From CAILDB01 sp049695975 (GTDB taxonomy: Bacteria; Patescibacteriota; Minisyncoccia; Phycocordibacterales; GWA1-40-21), in assembly GCA_049695975.1 (NCBI GenBank), contig JBAVTE010000036.1, forward strand, positions 1 to 12,218: 12,218 nt of DNA, read 5' to 3'. The position numbers and the translations under genes were made by a program. Below, one piece after another: positions 6,357 to 12,155 of the stretch; position 1 is the first letter of the stretch, and each line of letters opens with the position of its first letter. The notes below the pieces were generated by a model. That model made no database searches and was not told the DNA's origin. It saw nothing but the letters and a program-made list of their open reading frames with translations.

Positions 6357-7241
6357 TTATATTTTAATTGGTTCCATAAATTTAGCCTTAAGCTCTGGAT
6401 CAGAAAAGGTTTTTCTACCATTTTCCGAAAAGAGTTCATCCCGTTTTATGATTTCAGGTTCCGTTTGTTCAAAAAGACGAATAAGCCAGAGTAAAAAAGG
6501 CATATATCCTTCGGATGTAGGATTTTTAAGATATTCACTGTTTACATAATCAAATATTCTCACAACTTCCCCATTTACTTCAACTTTGTAATCAATTGAC
6601 TCTGTGTTTCCCCATACAAAATTACTTTGCCTGTGTTTAAGTATATCTGGATGCTGTAAAAGTACTGGGGTTAAAACTTCTTTTAGATGATGAATCCCAA
6701 TGTCAGATAGTTTATTAGGGATAGATTTAATTTGGCGGAAGAAAATAAAATGAGAAATTTCATGCGGTGCAGTGGACGACAATCTATCAAATTTTGTCTG
6801 ACCACTATTTACTTGAGTAATAGAAAAATAAAATAAATTCCTTTTAACATCAAATGGACATGTCGGATAGACTGATGGCATCACTAAATATTTAAAATGC
6901 TCGGTTTCTCCCATTAAATCTTCTAAAGTTTTAATACCCATGTCTATTTCTGGTAAGTCAGCCACAATATTTGCTTCAGCTTGTTTAATATTATCGGCAT
7001 ATTTCTCTCTAAAATCTAAAATTGCTTTCTTTATTTTAGAATGAATTTCTTGTTCAGTTAAACTTTCAGAATCTACATGCATGTCAGTAAGTTCTGGAAA
7101 AAATCTATATATGAGGTCCCGATGACTTTTCCTTCTATTATTAAAGATATTATAGGAAAACAAATTGACCTCTCTTTCTAGATCATAATAATACTCTAAC
7201 GATGATTCTTTAATTACTTCTTTATTAGGTTGTTGTTCCAT
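6357..7241 (-). CDS. Predicted HEXXH (gluzincin-like) zinc metallopeptidase, paralogue A
   Basis: A 294-residue soluble protein. I chose the ATG at 7239-7241 (MEQQPNKEV...) because it follows the M16 stop by 16 nt and has a weak AAGAGA-like site; a longer reading up to 7307 would overlap the M16 gene by 50 bp. 'APHEISHFIFFRQIK' puts HEISH at residues 160-164. E188 in 'HHLKEVLTPVLLQHP' is the probable third zinc ligand. The 'YPTCP' motif before the active site matches 'NPICP' in paralogue B. Compared with B it has a longer N-terminus and about 60 extra C-terminal residues rich in aromatic and charged positions, including a 'MPFLLWLIRLF' helix. It lies second in the operon, between the M16 peptidase and paralogue B. 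A cytoplasmic metallopeptidase is inferred; no substrate can be read from sequence. Confidence 0.65.
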   Translation of the reverse strand: MEQQPNKEVIKESSLEYYYDLEREVNLFSYNIFNNRRKSHRDLIYRFFPELTDMHVDSESLTEQEIHSKIKKAILDFREKYADNIKQAEANIVADLPEIDMGIKTLEDLMGETEHFKYLVMPSVYPTCPFDVKRNLFYFSITQVNSGQTKFDRLSSTAPHEISHFIFFRQIKSIPNKLSDIGIHHLKEVLTPVLLQHPDILKHRQSNFVWGNTESIDYKVEVNGEVVRIFDYVNSEYLKNPTSEGYMPFLLWLIRLFEQTEPEIIKRDELFSENGRKTFSDPELKAKFMEPIKI

Positions 7242-7257
7242 ATCTCTTAGATGTTTT

Positions 7258-8529
7258 TTACTTTTTTGATGGCAGAATGATTTCGATATAAATATATTCA
7301 GGGTCAAATGCCCATTTGGTAAATTTAACTATATCATCATAAGTTACTTTTTCAACGGCCTTAAGTTGTTCTGCTTGTGTAATAATATTACCATCAAATT
7401 TTAATATATCGTCTATAGAATTATCAGCTATATTATCAGATAACAATTCGGCTGATCTTATTTGTTCTATGAATAATTTCTTAATCGTGTTAAATCTATC
7501 AATAAATTTTTCATCTATGATTTCATTTACAATATTTTTAAACTCTTTTTCAACCAATTCTACATTTTTCTCTTCAGTTTTTATATTCACAAACATTTGG
7601 AAAAAAGTTTTTTGTTTTGATATACTGCTATCAACTCCATAACAAAGACTGTGTTCTATTCTCAAACGCTCATTTAAGAGATCGCGAATTAATTTACTAG
7701 ACACATTGCATATTTCATTTTCTAAACGAGATCTTTTTTCGGCTATCCTAAATAAAGAGATTTCTACCTGCTCTTTTATTTCGCCTATTTCATCGGCAGT
7801 TTTCACAAATCTATTTTGTTTTGGTTTACCGAGTTTATCATTACTTTTAATGACCTCATTTACTTTTGGCAAATCTTTCAAAAAACTTTTTAGGCCTTCA
7901 ATATGTTTTTCTTCTACTGCACCGGTAAGAACGATAAAAAGATTGCCTATACCATAATTATCTTTATGCCAAGACGCAATATCTTTTTGTGATATCTTGG
8001 CTATCGTGTCTGGCCAACCTAAAGGACTATAGGTTCGCGAATGCTCGTGACCGTGAAATAAATTTTCCACAAATTCTTTATTATATTTTAGAAATTTTTC
8101 GTTTAGAAATCTGTTCCATGCCTCTTGAGTGATAATTTTTCTTTCGTGCTCAATATCTTCAGGACGCAGATATGAATTAAAAATCATATCTTTCATACCA
8201 GAAAGTACTATATTATATTCTTCTGGCAAACATTTAAGTTTGTAGCATGTCCTATAAAATCCTGTTCCAGCATTCCACGATCCTAATGCATGCAATTTTC
8301 CCCATTCTCTTATTGATTTCTTATCTGGTAATGTCGGAGAACCATCAAAAATCATATGTTCCAAAAAATGTGACATCCCCTCTTTTCCAACAGGATCATC
8401 AAAAGCACCAGTATTAAAAACCACACGAATATGAATACACGGAGCCCATGGTAAATTTTTATAATAAATTGGCACTCCATCAATTTCTTTTTTAGAAAAA
8501 TCATATTGGTCAAAATTTTTTATATCCAT
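7258..8529 (-). CDS. M16 family (insulinase/pitrilysin-type) zinc metallopeptidase
   Basis: A 423-residue protein, the usual size of single-unit M16 peptidases. The inverted zinc motif HFLEH is at residues 54-58 (H54, E57 catalytic, H58). The downstream 'ERKIITQE' (129-136) supplies the third ligand, probably E136, 78 residues after H58 and close to the family spacing. The N-terminus has the classic opening '..NGVPIYYK' form (here DGVPIYYK) and 'VVFNTGAFDDP.GKEGMSHFLEHMIFDGS'-type layout, read over residues 36-64. The C-terminal half has the M16C fold with 'LLNERLRIEHSLCYGVDS', the substrate-binding 'R..LcYgv' segment. M16 enzymes form two-halved chambers that cut peptides, often as homo- or heterodimers. 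No signal peptide, so cytoplasmic. First gene of the operon; the active site is intact. Confidence 0.9.
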   Translation of the reverse strand: MDIKNFDQYDFSKKEIDGVPIYYKNLPWAPCIHIRVVFNTGAFDDPVGKEGMSHFLEHMIFDGSPTLPDKKSIREWGKLHALGSWNAGTGFYRTCYKLKCLPEEYNIVLSGMKDMIFNSYLRPEDIEHERKIITQEAWNRFLNEKFLKYNKEFVENLFHGHEHSRTYSPLGWPDTIAKISQKDIASWHKDNYGIGNLFIVLTGAVEEKHIEGLKSFLKDLPKVNEVIKSNDKLGKPKQNRFVKTADEIGEIKEQVEISLFRIAEKRSRLENEICNVSSKLIRDLLNERLRIEHSLCYGVDSSISKQKTFFQMFVNIKTEEKNVELVEKEFKNIVNEIIDEKFIDRFNTIKKLFIEQIRSAELLSDNIADNSIDDILKFDGNIITQAEQLKAVEKVTYDDIVKFTKWAFDPEYIYIEIILPSKK

Positions 8530-8589
8530 GTCTTTAAGTATATCAGATACAATTAAATTTTCTTATACATACACACCTCGCTAATGTAG

Positions 8590-8631
8590 TGGTAAAAAGG
8601 CTCCTGACCCTATTTTCCCCTACTTTTACCA
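8590..8631. repeat. Stem-loop enclosing a degenerate REP-like sequence
   Basis: An 8-bp inverted repeat TGGTAAAA (8590-8597) / TTTTACCA (8624-8631) encloses a 26-nt segment (AAGGCTCCTGACCC...TTTTCCCC). This resembles the REP next to the RAYT gene at 11752-11775 (AAAGGTTCCCGACACC...TTTCCCC): AAGG-TCC-GAC-C core. It sits in the 129-bp gap between the kinase stop and the M16 start. It may end the kinase transcript, although there is no U-tract. I see no other convincing signal in this gap and no clear M16 promoter. Confidence 0.45.
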
Positions 8632-8658
8632 GAATTAATTGAACCGTTTACAAATGGG

Positions 8659-9162
8659 TTAAATTTTATCCACGAAATCGTCTATATCCTTAAATGACGA
8701 TAACATAATGACTTTATTCTTATATGGAGCAATAATTTCAACGTTAGTTGGCTTTCCTTTTTTGTAACTGAGACCGTATCTTTTATAAAATACATGTCGC
8801 ATAAGTAAAAAAGTTTGGTAAATACTTTCATCCCCTCTTATAAAATGTCTTCTGATAAGACTGAACCATTGATAAAATATACTGTTATATCTAAGATAAA
8901 TGATGATATCAGCAGAATCAAAACCCGGACTCAATAGCCACTGAGTTGTCCCCTCCACTATCCATTTATCATCATGAAATATCTTTGAAATTTTATTTAG
9001 GCTTTCTTCACTATTTCTTGGTTTTGTAAATTTTACTTCATAGTAAAAATCATCGGTCGAATAATTTTTAATCTCGAGCTTTTTGGAAAGTTTCTCCGCT
9101 AATGTTGATTTTCCTCGCCCCGCATCACCGATAATGATTATTTTATTGCAGGATTGGTTCAT
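8659..9162 (-). CDS. P-loop kinase, FlaR/adenylate-kinase-like ('topology modulation' family)
   Basis: A 167-residue P-loop protein. The Walker A is GDAGRGKST at residues 12-20 after a hydrophobic first strand (KIIIIG). D36/D37 in 'STDDFYYE' occupy the place of the acceptor-site acid. 'DDKWIVEGTTQW' and 'ADIIIYLRYN' match the conserved 'WIidGn' and 'ad.iifLd.p' blocks of FlaR-like proteins, which are probably small-molecule phosphotransferases despite the historical name DNA topology modulation protein. The R-rich segment 'LIRRHFIRG' fits the lid region. The ATG is only 2 nt after the TAA of the Nudix gene, indicating translational coupling and a shared nucleotide-related job. Substrate unknown. 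Confidence 0.72.
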   Translation of the reverse strand: MNQSCNKIIIIGDAGRGKSTLAEKLSKKLEIKNYSTDDFYYEVKFTKPRNSEESLNKISKIFHDDKWIVEGTTQWLLSPGFDSADIIIYLRYNSIFYQWFSLIRRHFIRGDESIYQTFLLMRHVFYKRYGLSYKKGKPTNVEIIAPYKNKVIMLSSFKDIDDFVDKI

Positions 9163-9164
9163 TT

Positions 9165-9668
9165 TTATTTTAATTCTTTTAAAAATTCCAATGCCCTCTC
9201 CATTATTCTATCTCCAATTATTCCCCAATCAAAATATTTTTTATAATCTTTTGGATCAATAAGTTTAATTTCGGTGACGTCGCCGTCAGGATCGCAAACG
9301 AATGGTCCGAAAGGTTCCACGATACAAAAAGAACGAGTTTGTCTGACGGTCCTGTCCTTTGATTCTTCAACATCAATAAATCCGATAAGTTCTTGATGCA
9401 AGACTTTCATGTTCGTCTCTTCTTTCACCTCGCGGACCACAGCTTCTTCAATAGTTTCTCCTTTTTCTATATGTCCTCCTGCTGGAGTCCAAGATTTCTT
9501 TTCTCCATCGTAAACAATAGCCAGTTTACCATCACAAAAACAATAAGCATGCACACCTTGAAGAATTTTATCATCCAACCCTTGCATTGGATCAGTATCT
9601 TCATAATAGGTGTAAGGAATAGTCCCCATCTGTCGAGTTTTCATCATTGATTTGATTATTTTTTTCAT
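9165..9668 (-). CDS. Nudix hydrolase (first of two)
   Basis: A 167-residue Nudix protein. The Nudix box spans residues 65-87: G65, five residues, E71, seven residues, then REVKEETNM (79-87). R79, E80, E83 and E84 supply the metal-binding helix; the usual Gly near the end is N86. Strand 'AYCFCDGKLAIVYDGEKK' and 'SWTPAGGHIEKGE' are standard for MutT-like enzymes, which hydrolyse nucleoside diphosphates linked to another moiety. The first 35 residues (rich in Met, Thr, Tyr) are an extra N-terminal segment that may help choose the substrate. An internal start (M8 or M9) is possible because no ribosome site supports the first ATG. It lies 56 nt after the second Nudix gene and 2 nt before the kinase. 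Confidence 0.88.
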   Translation of the reverse strand: MKKIIKSMMKTRQMGTIPYTYYEDTDPMQGLDDKILQGVHAYCFCDGKLAIVYDGEKKSWTPAGGHIEKGETIEEAVVREVKEETNMKVLHQELIGFIDVEESKDRTVRQTRSFCIVEPFGPFVCDPDGDVTEIKLIDPKDYKKYFDWGIIGDRIMERALEFLKELK

Positions 9669-9724
9669 AGGCTTGATAATAACACAAAATAGAGAGGGTG
9701 AGAATAAACCCGTCTTTATTTTGA

Positions 9725-10129
9725 CTAATTTAATTCTTTCAAAAGGAAAGCTAAATTAGAATACAGAGCTTCCTCTGCTTTTTTTAAAGAGAACCACTTA
9801 GACTGAATATCTTTTTCTCCATCATTTATCTTTTTTACAGGTTTTGATTTAAACATAGCTACTCGAATAAGTTCACCAGTTTGTCCGTGCGTGTATGTTA
9901 GGTCAGATAATCTTTTCGAAATTTCAACTCCATAACCTGTTTCTTCTTTTACTTCACGCAATGCAACCTCCTCAAGAGTTTCCCCATTTTCAGCGTGTCC
10001 TTTTGGGAAAGTCCATATTTTTCCGCCATCACTACTTACAAGTAACACTTCGTTATTTTCATTCAAAACAACGCAACCTGCTTTTATAGTCTCATTATTT
10101 TTATTTTTAATTTTAGTATGTTCAGACAT
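9725..10129 (-). CDS. Nudix hydrolase (second), Ap4A/DIPP-like 'WTFPKGH' type
   Basis: A 134-residue Nudix protein. The Nudix box runs from G44 to Y66 with E50 and REVKEETGY (58-66), fully canonical. 'WTFPKGH' (39-45) just before and into the box is typical of diadenosine-polyphosphate and diphosphoinositol-polyphosphate hydrolases and of many MutT-like proteins, so a dinucleoside polyphosphate is a fair guess for the substrate. It shares little outside the box with the other Nudix gene, so the two are probably not recent duplicates. The gene is the first of the leftward cluster and starts 37 nt after an extended -10 (TGCTATAAT, 10166-10174). Confidence 0.88.
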   Translation of the reverse strand: MSEHTKIKNKNNETIKAGCVVLNENNEVLLVSSDGGKIWTFPKGHAENGETLEEVALREVKEETGYGVEISKRLSDLTYTHGQTGELIRVAMFKSKPVKKINDGEKDIQSKWFSLKKAEEALYSNLAFLLKELN

Positions 10130-10165
10130 AATTATTCTATTAACTAAAAAATGCTTAGTATTTGT

Positions 10166-10174
10166 ATTATAGCA
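10166..10174 (-). promoter_or_regulatory. Extended -10 promoter of the Nudix-kinase cluster
   Basis: On the minus strand TGCTATAAT is a perfect extended -10, 37 nt before the Nudix ATG. No good -35 is at 17 bp. It is divergent from, and about 40 bp away from, the -10 of the nucleotidyltransferase gene, so the 98-bp gap holds two back-to-back promoters. Confidence 0.65.
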
Positions 10175-10211
10175 ATATTTTAATATTTAAAAAGCAACAC
10201 TCTTTAATAGA

Positions 10212-10220
10212 TGATATAAT
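10212..10220 (+). promoter_or_regulatory. Extended -10 promoter of the nucleotidyltransferase, probably leaderless
   Basis: TGATATAAT is a perfect extended -10 ending 7 nt before the ATG at 10228. Transcription normally starts about 7 nt after the hexamer, so the mRNA would begin at or next to the start codon. No Shine-Dalgarno sequence is present, which agrees with a leaderless transcript. Confidence 0.6.
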
Positions 10221-10227
10221 TCTAATC

Positions 10228-10947
10228 ATGAAAACAGTCAATCAATTAGAATTAGAAACTCAACTTGTTTTGGCTCGAGAAAATATCTTTAAGAAATTGG
10301 AAACCATATTTATAGATAAGGCAATTGAAGCTCATGTATTTGGATCAATTGCACGACAACAAACAGATGCACACAGCGATATCGATATTTGGTTTACATT
10401 TAAAGATGAGGATTTTGATGAAGTATACAAAAACCGTTTTAAATATTATGGACTTATTGGTGAAATAATACACTCATGTGAACCACCTCAAAATGCTCCA
10501 ATAAACGGCGTATATAATGCATTATTAATACAATCTAACAAAGCAATAACGATGGTAGATATTTATTTATGTCCTCTATCAACATCCTATATATCAAGTG
10601 AAGGAAAAAAGTTGTTTGGTGTTGATTTACCTATAATAAATACAACGGGTTATAATCAAAAAAAGGTACAAGTAGATACAGATTATCGTATAGACTTCTT
10701 TATAGGTTTTATATTTAATACAATAAAAAAAATTGCGAGATGCGAACAAAATCCTCTTGAAGCTGTTTTGCGTGAATATAAAAATTTACATACTAATTAT
10801 AAGATCAATGTTGAGTTACTTGATAATGAAAAACAGGACATTAATACATTAAGAAAAATAATCGAGAACACCAAAAAAGTTGCTAATGAAAAACAAAAAA
10901 AAGTGCTTACTATAATTAATGATTTTGTAAATAATTACTTTCTTTGA
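10228..10947 (+). CDS. Nucleotidyltransferase-fold protein (NTP_transf_2, aminoglycoside/lincosamide-NTase-like)
   Basis: A 239-residue protein starting at the ATG just after the extended -10; an in-frame TTG at 10162 would add 22 residues that overlap both promoters and is not favoured. The polymerase-beta-like signature is complete: 'VFGSIARQQ' (G39, S40), 'HSDIDIW' (D51, D53), and a third acid, D111 in 'MVDIYL'. These bind the metal and NTP that such enzymes use to transfer a nucleotide to a small molecule, protein or RNA. The C-terminal half (about 150-239) is helical and Lys-rich, with 'FFIGFIFNTIKKIARCEQNPLEAVL', quoted over residues 160-184 only in part, like the helical partner domain of aminoglycoside NTases. 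No HEPN or antitoxin gene is next to it, so a MNT/HEPN toxin-antitoxin pair is not supported. Substrate unknown. Confidence 0.8.
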   Translation: MKTVNQLELETQLVLARENIFKKLETIFIDKAIEAHVFGSIARQQTDAHSDIDIWFTFKDEDFDEVYKNRFKYYGLIGEIIHSCEPPQNAPINGVYNALLIQSNKAITMVDIYLCPLSTSYISSEGKKLFGVDLPIINTTGYNQKKVQVDTDYRIDFFIGFIFNTIKKIARCEQNPLEAVLREYKNLHTNYKINVELLDNEKQDINTLRKIIENTKKVANEKQKKVLTIINDFVNNYFL

Positions 10948-10966
10948 AATACATCCATTTTATCTC

Positions 10967-10998
10967 AAAAATAGCCCCTATTATAGAGCTGTTTTTTT
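10967..10998 (+). terminator. Weak terminator after the nucleotidyltransferase
   Basis: AAAAATAGC (10967-10975) can pair with GCTGTTTTT (10988-10996), including one T-G wobble, around a 12-nt loop. Seven Ts run to 10998. It starts 19 nt after the stop codon and separates the gene from the REP repeats. Confidence 0.5.
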
Positions 10999-11003
10999 GG
11001 TGG

Positions 11004-11057
11004 GGAAAAAGGTGTCAGGAAAAAGGTGTCAGCAGGAAAAAGGTGTCAGGAACCTTT
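11004..11057 (+). repeat. REP array left of the RAYT gene (three 14-bp units)
   Basis: GGAAAAAGGTGTCA occurs exactly at 11004-11017, 11018-11031 and 11035-11048, the last two separated by GCA. The third continues as GGAACCTTTT, completing an AAAGGT-gtcagga-ACCTTT hairpin (11039-11057 region). The RAYT stop codon (TGA, 11046-11048) lies inside the third unit, so the repeat also encodes the last residues of the transposase. Confidence 0.85.
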
Positions 11058-11720
11058 TATTGGTCTCCCCCTCTTTCTTTCTGTTATTTCTAATCCAAAT
11101 TCCTTCATTACCCTACCTATCCATTTATCACTACCATATGGCTTACCCCTATTTACTGAATTCCTGATAGATTTTAATCTTTCTGCATCTTCAGTCAGAA
11201 TGAGAGTTTGCTCGTAATTTCTTGGCCAAGTGATACTTTTAGTGGCTAATAGTTTTTTCTGTGTTTGTGTACCAAATGATCTTTTATAATAACTGGACCA
11301 TTTCCAATCTTTTAATGATTTTACTAATTTAGCTCGTAATGGATTTCTTTCTACATAAGCTAAAAGTGTCCAGAGGTGTGCATCAGCTTCTACAAGAAAT
11401 GATTTGTATCGACCTTGATAAAGATGACCGTAGCCAATAGTTTTATTCATAGCGTGCCATCTTTGTGTATGAGTAAGTGTCACCCAATGCATAAACTTCT
11501 TTATTTCACCCTCAGCTTCAGGGTATAGTACAAAATGAAAATGGTTGGGCATTATAGTATAAGCAATTAATCTCATACTAAATCTTTCTACAGCATCAAA
11601 TATTATGTTCTCAAAATCTTGATATTCTTTATCGGTATTAAAAATAGTGGCCCTAGCATTTGCTCGATTTAATATATGGTATACATATCCACCAACATCA
11701 GTTCTTAATGGTCTTCCCAT
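11046..11720 (-). CDS. REP-associated tyrosine transposase (RAYT, Y1/HUH family)
   Basis: A 224-residue single-strand transposase of the Y1 HUH superfamily. The HUH motif is HFH at residues 60-62 in 'MPNHFHFVLYP'. The nucleophilic tyrosine is probably Y122 in 'LLAYVERNPLRAKLV', matching the place of Y115 in the Escherichia coli RAYT. 'HLYQGRYKSFLVE' (99-111) is the usual conserved block between them. The C-terminus ends in a basic 'ERKRGRPIKGS' tail, a common RAYT DNA-contact tail. Length is in the range of RAYTs with a C-terminal extension. The reading frame is intact. It cleaves and joins single-stranded DNA at REP hairpins; the flanking REPs in opposite orientation are its probable substrates. 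Upstream of the ATG there is no clear ribosome site. Confidence 0.92.
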   Translation of the reverse strand: MGRPLRTDVGGYVYHILNRANARATIFNTDKEYQDFENIIFDAVERFSMRLIAYTIMPNHFHFVLYPEAEGEIKKFMHWVTLTHTQRWHAMNKTIGYGHLYQGRYKSFLVEADAHLWTLLAYVERNPLRAKLVKSLKDWKWSSYYKRSFGTQTQKKLLATKSITWPRNYEQTLILTEDAERLKSIRNSVNRGKPYGSDKWIGRVMKEFGLEITERKRGRPIKGS

Positions 11721-11746
11721 TAATCCATATTAACATGCAATTTTTC

Positions 11747-12010
11747 CTAAACAAAGGTTCCCGACACCTTTCCCCTTTCCCCCTCAGTATCTGGCAAGAA
11801 ATTGCTATAGAAAAAAATAAGTAAGGAAAGGAAAAGTGAACCAAGTATATGATTATGAAAAGTTATACCCAGTATAAAATATAAAGCAATAAGTGGAAGT
11901 AGAAAAACCTTCCAAGCCCAAACAAGCAAAGAGTAATGCTCTTTTATCTCCTCTTCTACCTTGTGAAAATGGGCGTGGGGTGGAATTTTCTTCAAAATTA
12001 CGCGTCCCAA
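11747..12010 (-). CDS. Small membrane protein with REP-derived C-terminus, probably truncated
   Basis: An 87-residue frame. Residues about 30-50 and 53-72 are two membrane helices after a charged 'HKVEEEIKEHYS' segment. The last residues (SGTFV, stop TAG at 11747-11749) are encoded by the right REP, so the original 3' end was apparently replaced when the REP/RAYT unit arrived. Only a TTG start (12008-12010) is available. The frame stays open upstream to a TAA at 12056-12058 and reads plausibly (DKYKRKIKRV), so the 5' end may also be damaged or use a non-ATG start. 'SNFLPDTEG' faintly recalls the 'LLPDiD' of YdjM/DUF457-type membrane hydrolases, but too little remains to be sure. Most likely a gene remnant, possibly still translated. 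Confidence 0.45.
   Translation of the reverse strand: MGRVILKKIPPHAHFHKVEEEIKEHYSLLVWAWKVFLLPLIALYFILGITFHNHILGSLFLSLLIFFYSNFLPDTEGERGKVSGTFV
11752..11775 (-). repeat. REP sequence right of the RAYT gene
   Basis: On the minus strand GGGGAAAGGTGTCGGGAACC followed by TTTG, differing from the left REP by few bases. It folds as AAAGGT-gtcggga-ACCTTT. It lies 31 nt upstream of the RAYT start and overlaps the 3' end of the small membrane-protein frame. Confidence 0.8.
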
Positions 12011-12108
12011 TACTCTTTTAATCTTTCTTTTGTATTTGTCATAAATGAAGCCCCATTATTCACGAAAAGTGAAGATAAGTCAATGAAAAAAGGTAATGTG
12101 CACACACA

Positions 12109-12155
12109 TTTGGCACTTTTTAGTAGTATTAATTAATGTGTACAAAAATGCCAAA
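12109..12155. promoter_or_regulatory. Inverted repeat spanning the start of the partial transposase
   Basis: TTTGGCA (12109-12115) and TGCCAAA (12149-12155) form a perfect 7-bp inverted repeat, extended inwards after one mismatch by TTTT/AAAA (12117-12120 with 12144-12147). The right arm covers the ATG at 12148. It could fold over the start codon in the mRNA and limit transposase translation, or be an operator. The stretch 12011-12108 upstream holds no convincing gene; the insertion-sequence left end should lie in it but cannot be placed. Confidence 0.35.

Larger units (their letters stand above)
11004..11775. mobile_element. RAYT transposase gene bracketed by inverted REP sequences
   Basis: The unit comprises the left REP array (11004-11057), the RAYT gene (11046-11720, minus strand) and the right REP (11752-11775). 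The left REP reads GGAAAAAGGTGTCAGGAACC on the plus strand; the right REP reads GGGGAAAGGTGTCGGGAACC on the minus strand, so they face each other. This is the known arrangement of REP-associated tyrosine transposases, which act on REP hairpins and are usually single-copy domesticated genes rather than active insertion sequences. Confidence 0.8.

Noticed and set aside
7242..7307. Longer N-terminus (22 more residues) for HEXXH paralogue A
   Set aside because: It would overlap the end of the M16 gene by 50 bp, while the ATG at 7241 fits the operon spacing and has a weak ribosome site.
10162..10227. TTG start adding 22 residues to the nucleotidyltransferase
   Set aside because: That segment contains both divergent -10 elements, and the ATG at 10228 is ideally placed after the extended -10.
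10228..10947. MNT-type antitoxin of a HEPN/MNT toxin-antitoxin pair
   Set aside because: The protein is about twice the usual MNT length, and no adjacent HEPN gene with an RX4-6H motif is seen; the next gene is a transposase on the other strand.
11004..11048. Short CRISPR-like direct repeats
   Set aside because: The 14-bp units are tandem or 3 bp apart, without spacers, and match the REP next to the transposase; no cas genes are present.
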